Notes under the pieces: generated by a model
Told to the model about the DNA's origin: nothing
What the model saw: only the letters and a program-made list of their open reading frames with translations
Database searches by the model: none
NCBI GenBank assembly: GCA_964036045.1
Contig: OZ038398.1
Span: 31,255,380 to 31,319,379, forward strand
Origin: Eutreptiella sp. 'Long Island Sound 2002'
Taxonomy: Eukaryota > Euglenozoa > Euglenophyceae > Eutreptiales > Eutreptiaceae
Direction of reading: 5' to 3'
DNA length: 64,000 nt
Position numbers and translations under genes: made by a program
Shown: piece after piece, positions 1 to 9,400 of the stretch
Layout of the letters: each line of letters begins with the position of its first letter
How positions within the stretch are numbered: position 1 is the stretch's first letter

Positions 1-3000
1 CCAGGTGGTCTACTGGTACCCCACCAGCCTTTATGGAACACCCCTCCCCCCCTTCCCCACAGAACTACACACCGGGTGGTCTACACGGTACCCCACCAGC
101 CTTTATGCAACACCCCTCCCCCCTTCCCCACAGCACTGCACACCAGGTGGTCTACTGGTACCCCACCAGCCTTTATGGAACACCCCTCCCCCCCTTCCCC
201 ACAGAACTACACACCGGGTGGTCTACACGGTACCCCACCAGCCTTTATGCAACACCCCTCCCCCCTTCCCCACAGCTCTGCACACTGGGTGGTCTACACG
301 GTACCCCATTAGCCTTTATGGAACACCCCTCCCCCCTTCCCCACAGCACCGCACACCAGGTGGTCTACACGGTACCCCACCACCCTTTATGGAACACCCC
401 TCCCCCCTTCCCCACAGCACTGCACACCAGGTGGTCTACACGGTACCCCACCACCCTTTATGAAACACCCCTCCCCCCTTCCCCACAACATTGCAGACCG
501 GGTGGTCTACACGATACCCCACCAGCCTTTATGGAACACCCCTCCCCCACTTCCCCGCAGAACTACACACCAGGTGTACTACACGGTACCCCACCAACCT
601 TTATGGAACACCCCTCCCCCCTACCCCACAGCACTGCACACTACGTGTACTACACGGTACCCCACCAGCCTTTATGGAACACTCCTCCCCCCTTCCCCAC
701 AACACTGCACACCGGGTGGTCTACATGGTACCCCACCAGCCTTTATGGAACACCCCTCCCCCCCTCCCCCAAAGAACTACACACCACGTGTACTACACGT
801 TACCCCACCAGCCTTTATGGAACACCCCTCCCCCCCTCCCCCACAGCACTACACACCACGTGTACTACACGGTACCCCATCAGCCTTTGTGGAACACCCC
901 TCCCCCCTTCCCCACAGCACTGCACACCAGGTGGTCTACACGGTACCCCATCAGCCTTTATGGAACACCCCTCCCCCCTTCCCCACAGCACTGCACACCG
1001 GGTGGTCTACACGGTACCCCACCAGCCTTTATGGAACACCCCTCCCCCCTTCCCCACAGCACTGCACACCACGTGGTCTACACGGTACCCCACCAGCCTT
1101 TATGGAACACCCCTCCCCCCCTTTCCCACAGAACTACACACCAGGTGGTCTACACTGTATTCCATCAGCCTTTATGGAACACCCCTCCCCCCTTCCCCAC
1201 AGCATTGCACACCGGGTGGTCTACACGGTACCCCACCAGCCTTTATGGAACACCCCTCCCCCCTTCCCCACAGCACTGCACACCAGGTGGTCTACACGGT
1301 ACCCCACCAGCCCTTATGGAACACCCCTCCCCCCCTTCCCCACAGAACTACACACCACGTGTACTACACGGTACCCCACCAGCCTTTATGGAACACCCCT
1401 CCCCGCTTCCCCACAGCACTGCACACCACGTGTACTACACGGTACCCCACCAGCCTTAATGGAACACCCCTCCCCCCTTCCCCACAGCACTGCACACCAG
1501 GTGTACTACATGGTACCCCACCAGCCTTTATGGAACACCCCTCCCCCCTTCCCCACAGCACTGCACACCAGGTGTACTACACGGTACCCCACCAGCCTTT
1601 ATGGAACACCCCTCCCCCCTTCCCCACAGCACTGCACACCGGGTGGTCTACACGGTACCCCACCAGCCTTTATGGAACACCGCTCCCCCCCTTCCCCACA
1701 GCACTGCACACCGGGTGGTCTACACGGTACCCCACCAGCCTTTATGAAACACCCCTCCCCCCTTCCCCACAGCACTGCACACCGGGTGTACTACACGGTA
1801 CCTCACCAGCCTTTATGGAACACTCCTTCCCCCTTCCCCACAGCACTGCACACCGGGTGGTCTACACGGTACCCCACCAGCCTTTATGGAACATCCCTCC
1901 CCCCTTCCCCACAGCACTGCACACCGGGTGTACTACACGGTACCCCACCACCCTTTATGGAACACCCCTCCGCCCTTCCCCACAGTACTGCACACCAGGT
2001 GTACTACACGGTACCCCACCAGCCTTTATGGAACACCCCACCCCCCCTTCCCCACAGCACTGCACACCAGGTGTACTACACGGTACCCCACCAGCCTTTA
2101 TGGAACACCCCTCCCCCCTTCCCCATAGCACTGCACACCAGGTGTACTACATGGTACCCCACCAGCCTTTATGGAACACCCCTCCCCCCTTCCCCACAGC
2201 ACTGCACACCATGTGTACTACACAGTACTCCACCAGCCTTTATGGAACACCCCTCCCCTCTTCCCCACAGCACTGCACACTGGGTGGTCTACACGGTACC
2301 CCATTAGCCTTTATGGAACACCCCTCCCCCCTTCCCCACAGCACTGCACACCATGTGTACTACACAGTACTCCACCAGCCTTTATGGAACACCCCTCCCC
2401 TCTTCCCCACAGCACTGCACACTGGGTGGTCTGCACGGTACCCCACCACCCTTTATGGAACACCCCTCCCCCCTTCCCCACAGCACAACACACCGGGTGT
2501 ACTACACGGTACCCCACCAGCCTTTATGAAACACCCCTCCCCCCTTCCCCGCAGAACTACACACCAGGTGGTCTACACGGTACCCCACCAGCCTTTATGG
2601 AACACCCCTCCCCCCTGGCCCACAGCACTGCACACCGGGTGTACTACACGGTACCCCATCAGCCTTTATGGAACATTCCTCCCCCCTTCCCCTAGCACTG
2701 CACACCGGGTGGTCTACATGGTACCCCACCAGCCTTTATGGAACATCCCTCCCCCCCTCCCCCACAGCACTGCACATCACGTGTACTACACGGTACCCCA
2801 TCAGCCTTTATGGAACACCCCTCCCCCCTTCCCCACAGCACCGCACACCGGGTGGTCTACACGGTACCCCACCAGCCTTTATGGAACACCCCTCCCCCCT
2901 TCCCCACAGCACTGCACACCAGGTGGTCTACTGGTACCCCACCAGCCTTTATGGAACACCCCTCCCCCCCTTCCCCACAGAACTACACACCGGGTGGTCT

Positions 3001-4327
3001 ACACGGTACCCCACCAGCCTTTATGCAACACCCCTCCCCCCTTCCCCACAGCACTGCACACTGGGTGGTCTACACGGTACCCCATTAGCCTTTATGGAAC
3101 ACCCCTCCCCCCTTCCCCACAGCACTGCACACCAGGTGGTCTACACGGTACCCCACCAGCCTTTATGAAACACCCCTCCCCCCTTCCCCACAACATTGCA
3201 GACCGGGTGGTCTACACGATACCCCACCAGCCTTTATGGAACACCCCTCCCCCACTTCCCCACAGCACTGCACACCAGGTGGTCTACACGGTACCCCACC
3301 ACCCTTTATGAAACACCCCTCCCCCCTTCCCCACAACATTGCAGACCGGGTGGTCTACACGATACCCCACCAGCCTTTATGGAACACCCCTCCCCCACTT
3401 CCCCGCAAAACTACACACCAGGTGTACTACACGGTACCCCACCAACCTTTATGGAACACCCCTCCCCCCTACCCCACAGCACTGCACACTACGTGTACTA
3501 CACGGTACCCCACTAGCCTTTATGGAACACTCCTCCCCCCTTCCCCACAGCACTGCACACCAGGTGGTCTACACGGTACCCCACCAGCCTTTATGGAACA
3601 CCCCTCCCCCCCTTCCCCACAGAACTACACACCAGGTGGTCTACACTGTACCCCATCAGCCTTTATGGAACACCCCCCCCCCCCTTCCCCACAGCACTTC
3701 ACACCGGGTGGTCTACACGGTACCCCACCAGCCTTTATGGAACACCCCTCCCCCCTTCCCCACAGCACTGCACACCACGTGGTCTACACGGTACCCCACC
3801 AGCCTTTATGGAACACCCCTCCCCCCCTTCCCCACAGAACTACACACCAGGTGGTCTACACTGTACCCCATCAGCCTTTATGGAACACCCCTCCCCCCTT
3901 CCCCACAGCATTGCACACCGGGTGGTCTACACGGTACCCCACCAGCCTTTATGGAACACCCCTCCCCCCTTCCCCACAGCACTGCACACCAGGTGGTCTA
4001 CACGGTACCCCACCAGTCCTTATGGAACACCCCTCCCCCCCTTCCCCACAGAACTACACACCACGTGTACTACACAGTACCCCACCAGCCTTTATGGAAC
4101 CCCCCTCCCCGCTTCCCCACAGCACTGCACACCACGTGTACTACACGGTACCCCACCAGCCTTAATGGAACACCCCTCCCCCCTTCCCCACAGCACTGCA
4201 CACCAGGTGTACTACATGGTACCCCACCAGCCTTTATGGAACACCCCTCCCCCCTTCCCCACAGCACTGCACACCGGGTGGTCTACACGGTACCCCACCA
4301 GCCTTTATGGAACATCCCTCCCCCCTT
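1..4327 (+). repeat. 71-bp satellite array, segment 1
   Basis: About 60 head-to-tail units of 70-72 bp. Each carries GGTACC, then CACCAGCCTTTATGGAACA, a C/T tract and a CACTGCACACC box. Units with the AACTACACACC version of that box usually have seven rather than six C in the tract and are 72 bp. Units ending CTACTGGTACC (for example near 15 and 2930) lack one base and are 70 bp. The array runs off the left edge of the window and is cut at 4327 by a DNA transposon; it resumes in register at 5878. All three + frames are open over long stretches, but this follows from a stop-free consensus and is not treated as coding. No promoter or gene is seen. Confidence 0.98.
1..4327 (+). repeat. 2.7-kb duplication inside segment 1
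   Basis: Rare variant units recur about 2,706 bp apart. The unit with ACATTGCAGACCGGGTGG occurs near 488 and again near 3193 (and once more near 3336). The block around 1364-1561 matches that around 4070-4267 with the same order of variants. The spacing corresponds to 38 units plus a few extra C residues. This is the signature of a block duplication, probably by unequal exchange. The exact breakpoints were not resolved by eye. Confidence 0.7.
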
Positions 4328-4367
4328 GGGATGGCGAAAATTGGCTTGCGCCCGGGGGGGGTCACGG
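4328..4367 (+). repeat. left terminal inverted repeat
   Basis: This 40-bp end starts GGGATGGCGAAAATTGG and finishes with GTCACGG. Compared with the reverse complement of 5838-5877 it differs at positions 4, 5, 27 and 28 only. It is the expected transposase-binding end. Confidence 0.9.
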
Positions 4368-4396
4368 CTGTCGCCTGAAGGAGGGGGGGGGGGGGG

Positions 4397-4419
4397 TTTG
4401 GGAAATGGACATCCGTGAC
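4397..4419 (+). repeat. subterminal direct repeat, left copy
   Basis: A 23-bp sequence beginning TTTGGGAAATGGACATCC follows a run of about 15 G. An identical 23-bp copy, also after a G run, lies at 5822-5844, where it overlaps the inner end of the right TIR. The two copies are in the same orientation, so the element ends are not simple mirror images. Confidence 0.9.
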
Positions 4420-4456
4420 AGGACCTATGTATGGTCCTCATTGTCAGCCTTTTTTT
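4404..4456 (+). repeat. hairpin repeat, copy 1, followed by T run
   Basis: The core TGACAGGACC is followed by a 7-nt loop and GGTCC, then TGTCA four bases later, forming an imperfect stem. A T run follows. A diverged copy with the same core and a T run lies at 5142-5190. A hairpin followed by T residues could act in Pol III-type termination or simply be a duplicated internal end. Function is not known. Confidence 0.6.
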
Positions 4457-4503
4457 TTTTTTTAGTATGCTATACACTCTCTGATTTTTGAATTTAGTCA
4501 GAT

Positions 4504-4587
4504 CCTGAGGTAGCTTAGTTGGTACTAGGCCTAGGCTCTGATTCCAGAGTCCTGGGTTCAATCCCCGCTTCATGTACTCTTTTTTTT
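4504..4587 (+). pseudogene. tRNA-like Pol III promoter sequence (tRNA relic or SINE head)
   Basis: A consensus-fit A box, TAGCTTAGTTGG, lies at 4511-4522. A near-consensus B box, GGTTCAATCCC, lies at 4555-4565, with normal spacing of about 44 bp. A run of eight T at 4580-4587 is a Pol III terminator. The D arm folds (GCTT with AGGC around AGTTGGTACT) and the T arm folds with a 7-nt TTCAATC loop. The middle arm is a CTCTG/CAGAG hairpin with only a 4-nt loop, and the acceptor strands do not pair. It is therefore not a working tRNA gene. It looks like a tRNA-derived SINE head or pseudogene captured by, or nested in, the DNA element. Confidence 0.65.
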
Positions 4588-4668
4588 CCCTTCGCTTTTT
4601 TCGTCTTTTTTATGCCTTCATGTTTGCATGTTTGCATGTGCATGCCCCCCCCAAGACAGTTTTCTACA

Positions 4669-4690
4669 GGTCCCCCCATCAGGGGGGACC
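4669..4690. repeat. perfect 9-bp hairpin with 4-nt loop
   Basis: GGTCCCCCC pairs exactly with GGGGGGACC around the loop ATCA. It is very GC-rich and would form a stable cruciform or RNA hairpin. Confidence 0.9.
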
Positions 4691-4894
4691 CTTTGTGTCA
4701 GTCACAGGCACACATACCCCTTAAACCCCCCCCCCCTGCTCTCGACCCCTTCCCCGAAGCAACCAGCCCCTGACAAGGAAACAAACAAAATTCAGTTAAA
4801 CACAGGGGGCCACTGACAGCACCACTTTGCAAATTTTATTTTTTCTTTTTTGGCGAACCATCCTTTCTGAGTTAAACAGGTGCTGTCTGATGGC

Positions 4895-4965
4895 TGGGTG
4901 CCTGGGCAGGCAGGTTTCACCTTCTTGCCCTACAGGGGGGGGAGGAGAGGACGCCCAGGCACCCA
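4895..4965. repeat. 13-bp inverted repeat
   Basis: TGGGTGCCTGGGC at 4895-4907 is exactly complementary to 4953-4965, with a 45-nt spacer. It would give a long-loop hairpin in RNA. Confidence 0.85.
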
Positions 4966-5141
4966 AGGGGTCCAAGAGAGCAGGGTGGGGTTTAAAAAAT
5001 AAAAACCTGTAAGTTCCTCTCCTACCCTCCCCGCCTGGGCCACCCCCGCCTTCTTGCCCCCTGCCTTCGGGTTCCACACCTTTTTTGACTTCAACAGGTT
5101 AGGGATGTTGCAGACAAGTTAAATTTTTCTGTGCTGTTTCT

Positions 5142-5190
5142 GTGATGGACTGTGACAGGACCCATGAATGGTCCCCACTGACTGTTTTTT
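5142..5190 (+). repeat. hairpin repeat, copy 2, followed by T run
   Basis: It shares GTGACAGGACC, ATGGTCC and a following T run with 4404-4456, with several substitutions. The GGACC...GGTCC stem is kept. Confidence 0.55.
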
Positions 5191-5211
5191 TGTTTCGACC
5201 GGTGCCCCTTA

Positions 5212-5338
5212 GGTGCCGGCCGCGTCCAATGATGGAGTTTATTGGTACAACTCCGGAGGGGTGGGGCTTTTTGTGCCAGAAGTTTATGTCAGGCAGGTGT
5301 TACACCCTTCTCTGGATGATCCAAGGAGGGGAGGGGGG
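5212..5338 (+). CDS. exon-like open segment, unknown protein
   Basis: After a pyrimidine-AG acceptor-like site (CCCCTTAG, 5205-5212) the frame beginning GTGCCGGCC is open for about 45 codons. It reads VPAASNDGVYWYNSGG and then GVGLFVPEVYVRQVLHP, a mixed hydrophobic composition that looks like real protein rather than shadow. It ends at a TGA soon after a Lys/Arg-rich stretch; a possible donor CAG|GTGTTA lies just upstream. No family is recognised. The same acceptor sequence precedes the next exon-like segment at 5409, which supports, but does not prove, that both are terminal exons of a transposon-borne gene. Confidence 0.35.
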
Positions 5339-5408
5339 AAAAGAAAAAACTGAGGACTGGGGGCGCCCAGGGCTCCTCCTCAGGAGTCGCGATGCCCAAC
5401 CCCCTTAG

Positions 5409-5642
5409 GTGCCAAATCATTCGTGGTTCTGTCCTGATTGTGTCGCACAGGGATCAAGTGGTGATTCCAGAGTTGCAGATGGTGATTACGTGCCTTCCAC
5501 CCAAGATTCTGCTTCCAGCTCCCATGTTACCTCTGCTTCCATTTCAGATAGCACGTCAAGCTCGGACAGTGACAGCACATGTTCTGATTCTGATTCATCG
5601 GAGTCCTCTGATGTGTCTTCCTTGACATCTGCATCAGACTAA
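5409..5642 (+). CDS. exon-like segment: PHD-finger end plus acidic Ser tail
   Basis: The frame starts directly after CCCCTTAG (in-frame TAG at 5406-5408), so it is more likely a spliced 3' exon than a stand-alone gene; there is no ATG at the start. It reads HSWFCPDC within the first dozen codons. The pattern W-x-C-P-x-C is the usual last zinc-ligand pair of a PHD finger. About 55 residues very rich in Ser and Asp follow, then a TAA at 5640-5642. The first half of the finger (Cys4-His-Cys) is not visible upstream in this element, so it is either missing or in an exon I cannot define. A role in chromatin or transposase targeting is possible but inferred. Confidence 0.45.
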   Translation: MPNHSWFCPDCVAQGSSGDSRVADGDYVPSTQDSASSSHVTSASISDSTSSSDSDSTCSDSDSSESSDVSSLTSASD

Positions 5643-5669
5643 TTTGCCAACGGGAGGCCATGGTGGGGC

Positions 5670-5707
5670 GTTGCATCCCCCCCCCCCCCCCTGCTATGGG
5701 ATGCAAC
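5670..5707. repeat. 10-bp inverted repeat around a C14 run
   Basis: GTTGCATCCC (5670-5679) pairs perfectly with GGGATGCAAC (5698-5707) just downstream of the PHD-like frame. The loop is mostly a run of C. It may be a 3'-UTR structure of the element's gene. Confidence 0.8.
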
Positions 5708-5821
5708 CGGAATGGACCGGACATAAATACCACCACCGTTGGGGGTAGGGGGGGGGGACTGGGGGGCTGTGTATACCGGTTGTCACTGCCCCGTCACGGC
5801 GGGCCAGAAGGGGGGGGGGGG

Positions 5822-5844
5822 TTTGGGAAATGGACATCCGTGAC
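5822..5844 (+). repeat. subterminal direct repeat, right copy
   Basis: This is the exact match to 4397-4419, preceded by a 12-G run. It merges into the right TIR at CCGTGAC. Confidence 0.9.
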
Positions 5845-5877
5845 CCCCCGTGGGCGCAAGCCAATTTTCGCCCACCC
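5838..5877 (-). repeat. right terminal inverted repeat
   Basis: Read on the minus strand this end starts GGGTGGGCGAAAATTGG and finishes with GTCACGG, pairing with 4328-4367. It is followed directly by the second CTT of the target duplication. Confidence 0.9.
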
Positions 5878-6489
5878 CTTCCCCACAGCACTGCACACCA
5901 GGTGTACTACACGGTACCCCACCAGCCTTTATGGAACACCCCTCCCCCCTTCCCCACAATACTGCACACCAGGTGTACTACACGGTACCCCACCAGCCTT
6001 TATGGAACACCCCTCCCCCCCTTCCCCGCAGCACTGCACACCATGCGTACTACACAGTACTCCACCAGCCTTTATGGAACACCTCTCCCCTCTTCCCCAC
6101 AGCACTGCACACCAGGTGTACTACACGGTACCCCACCAGCCTTTATGGGACACCCCTCCCCCCCTTCCCCACAGCACTACACACCAGGTGGTCTACACGG
6201 TACCCCACCAACCTTTATGGAACACCCTTCCCCCCTACCCCACAGCACTGCACACCGGGTGTACTACACGGTACCCCATCAGCCTTTATGGAACACCCCT
6301 CCCCCCTTCCCCACAGCACCGCACACCGGGTGGTCTACACGGTACCCCACCAGCCTTTATGGAACACCCCTCCCCCCTTCCCCACAGCACTGCACAGCGG
6401 GTGGTCTACTGGTACCCCACCAGCCTTTATGGAACACCCCTCCCCCCTTCCCCACAGCACTGCACACCGGGTGTACTACACGGTACCCC

Positions 6490-9400
6490 ACCAGCCTTTA
6501 TGGAACACCCCTCCCCCCTTCCCCACAACACTGCACACTGGGTGGTCTACACGGTACCCCACCAGCCTTTATGGAACACTCCTCCCCCCTTCCCCACAGC
6601 ACTGCACACCAGGTGGTCTACACGGTACCCCACCACCCTTTATGGAACACCCCTCCCCCCTTCCCCACAACACTGCACACCAGGTGGTCTACAGGGTACC
6701 CCACCAGCCTTTATGGAACACTCCTCCCCCCTCCCCCACAGCACTGCACACCGGGTGGTCTACACGGTACCCCACCAGCCTTTATGGAACACCCCTCCCC
6801 CCCTTCCCCACAGCACTACACACCATGTGGTCCACACTGTACCCCATCAGCCTTTATGGAACACCCCTCCCCCCTTCCCCACAGCACTGCACACCAGGTG
6901 GTCTACACGGTACCCCACCAGCCTTTATGGAACACCCCTCCCCCCCTTCCCCACAGAACTACACACCACGTGTACTACACGGTACCCCACCAGCCTTTAT
7001 GGAACACCCCTCCCCGCTTCCCCACAGCACTGCACACCACGTGTACTACACGGTACCCCACCAGCCTTTCTGGAACACCCCTCCCCCCTTCCCCACAGCA
7101 CTGCACACCAGGTGTACTACATGGTACCCCACCAGCCTTTATGGAACACCCCTCCCCTCTTCCCCACAGCACTGCACACCGGGTGGTCTACACGGTACCC
7201 CACCAGCCTTTATGGAACATCCCTCCCCCCTTCCCCACAGCACTGCACACCAGGTGTACTACACGGTACCCCACCAGCCTTTATGGGACACCCCTCCCCC
7301 CTTCCCCACAATACTGCACACCAGGTGTACTACACGGTACCGCACCAGCCTTTATGGAACACCCCTCCCCCCCTTCCCCACAGCACTGCACACCAGGTGT
7401 ACTACACGGTACCCCACCAGCCTTTATGGAACACCCCCCCCCCTTCCCCCACAGCACTACACACCACGTGTACTACACGGTACCCCACCAGCCTTTATGG
7501 AACACCCCTCCCCCCTTCCCCACAGAACTGCACACCAGGTGTACTACATGGTACCCCACCAGCCTTTATGGAACACCCCTCCCCCCTTCCCCACAGCACT
7601 CCACTACATGTGTACTACACAGTACTCCACCAGCCTTTATGGAACACCCCTCCCCTCTTCCCCACAGCACTGCACACCAGGTGTACTACACGGTACCCCA
7701 CCAGCCTTTATGGAACACCCCTCCCCCCTTCCCCACAGCACTGCACACCAGGTGTACTACATGGTACCCCACCAGCCTTTATGGAACACCCCTCCCCCCT
7801 TCCCCACAGCACTGCACACCATGTGTACTACACAGTACTCCACCAGCCTTTATGGAACACCCCTCCCCTCTTCCCCACAGCACTGCACACCAGGTGTACT
7901 ACACGGTACCCCACCAGCCTTTATGGGACACCCCTCCCCCCCTTCCCCACAGCACTACACACCAGGTGGTCTACACGGTACCCCACCAACCTTTATGGAA
8001 CACCCTTCCCCCCTACCCCACAGCACTGCACACCGGGTGTACTACACGGTACCCCATCAGCCTTTATGGAACACCCCTCCCCCCTTCCCCACAGCACTGC
8101 ACACCGGGTGGTCTACATGGTACCCCACCAGCCTTTATGGAACACCCCTCCCCCCCTCCCCCACAGCACTGCACACCACGTGTACTACACGGTACCCCAT
8201 CAGCCTTTATGGAACACCCCTCCCCCCTTCCCCACAGCACCGCACACCGGGTGGTCTACACGGTACCCCACCAGCCTTTATGGAACACCCCTCCCCCCCT
8301 TCCCCACAGCATTGCACAGCGGGTGGTCTTCTGGTACCCCACCAGCCTTTATGGAACACCCCTCCCCCCTTCCCCACAGCACTGCACACCGGGTGTACTA
8401 CACGGTACCCCACCAGCCTTTATGGAACACCCCTCCCCCCTTCCCCATAGCACTGCACACCGGGTGGTCTACACGGTACCCCACCAGCCTTTATGGAACA
8501 CCCCTCCCCCCTTCCCCACAGCACTGCACACCAGGTGGTCTACACGGTACCCCACCAGCCTTTATGGAACACCCCTCCCCCCCTTCCCCACAGAACTACA
8601 CACCACGTGTACTACACGGTACCCCACCAGCCTTTATGGAACACCCCTCCCCGCTTCCCCACAGCACTGCACACCACGTGTACTACACGGTACCCCACCA
8701 GCCTTTATGGAACACCCCTCCCCCCTTCCCCACAGCACTGCACACCAGGTGTACTACATGGTACCCCACCAGCCTTTATGGAATACCCCTCCCCTCTTCC
8801 CCACAGCACTGCACACCGGGTGGTCTACACGGTACCCCACCAGCCTTTATGGAACATCCCTCCCCCCTTCCCCACAGCACTGCACACCAGGTGTACTACA
8901 CGGTACCCCACCAGCCTTTATGGAACACCCCTCCCCCCTTCCCCACAATACTGCACACCAGGTGTACTACACGGTACCCCACCAGCCTTTATGGAACACC
9001 CCCTCCCCCCTTCCCCACAGCACTGCACACCAGGTGTACTACACGGTACCCCACCAGCCTTTATGGAACACCCCCCCCCCTTCCCCCACAGCACTACACA
9101 CCACGTGTACTACACGGTACCCCACCAGCCTTTATGGAACACCCCTCCCCCCTTCCCCACAGAACTGCACACCAGGTGTACTACATGGTACCCCACCAGC
9201 CTTTATGGAACACCCCTCCCCCCTTCCCCACAGCACTGCACACCATGTGTACTACACAGTACTCCACCAGCCTTTATGGAACACCCCTCCCCTCTTCCCC
9301 ACAGCACTGCACACCATGTGTACCACACAGTACTCCACCAGCCTTTATGGAACACCCCTCCCCTCTTCCCCACAGCACTGCACACCAGGTGTACTACACG

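Larger units (their letters stand above)
4588..5141. other. element interior, structured, no gene seen
   Basis: This stretch has T-rich and C-rich runs and a short GTTTGCAT tandem near 4621-4642. It also holds a perfect hairpin at 4669-4690, a 13-bp inverted repeat at 4895-4907 and 4953-4965, and an AATAAA at 4998-5003 on + with the reverse-strand equivalent at 4835-4840. Short open frames are present on both strands but none looks like a known protein. Confidence 0.5.
4328..5877. mobile_element. DNA transposon with 40-bp TIRs, probably non-autonomous
   Basis: The satellite unit is broken at its pyrimidine tract after CTT (4325-4327) and resumes after a second CTT (5878-5880), giving a 3-bp target duplication. 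The ends form inverted repeats of 40 bp that match at 36 positions, including GCGAAAATTGGCTTGCGCCC and an inner GTCACGG. Removing the insert with one CTT restores a normal unit. The 1,550-bp interior is less C-biased than the array. It holds a tRNA-like sequence, strong hairpins, subterminal direct repeats and two exon-like open segments, but no complete transposase. Ends beginning GGG with a 3-bp duplication recall PIF/Harbinger-like elements, but CTT is not the usual TWA target, so the superfamily is left open. Either strand could be the sense strand; the exon-like pieces read on +. Confidence 0.88.

Noticed and set aside
1364-1561. Recurrent 60-108 codon minus-strand frames in the array (beginning MLWGRGEG or MGYRVVH)
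   Set aside because: They are the gaps between the two reverse-strand stop triplets in each 71-codon cycle. They recur wherever the unit does and have no independent coding signal.
4504-4576. Functional tRNA gene
   Set aside because: The acceptor strands do not pair and the anticodon arm lacks a 7-nt loop, despite good A and B boxes.
4796-5077. Short frames on both strands in the DNA element interior
   Set aside because: They are Gly/Pro-rich, from G and C runs, and resemble no known protein.
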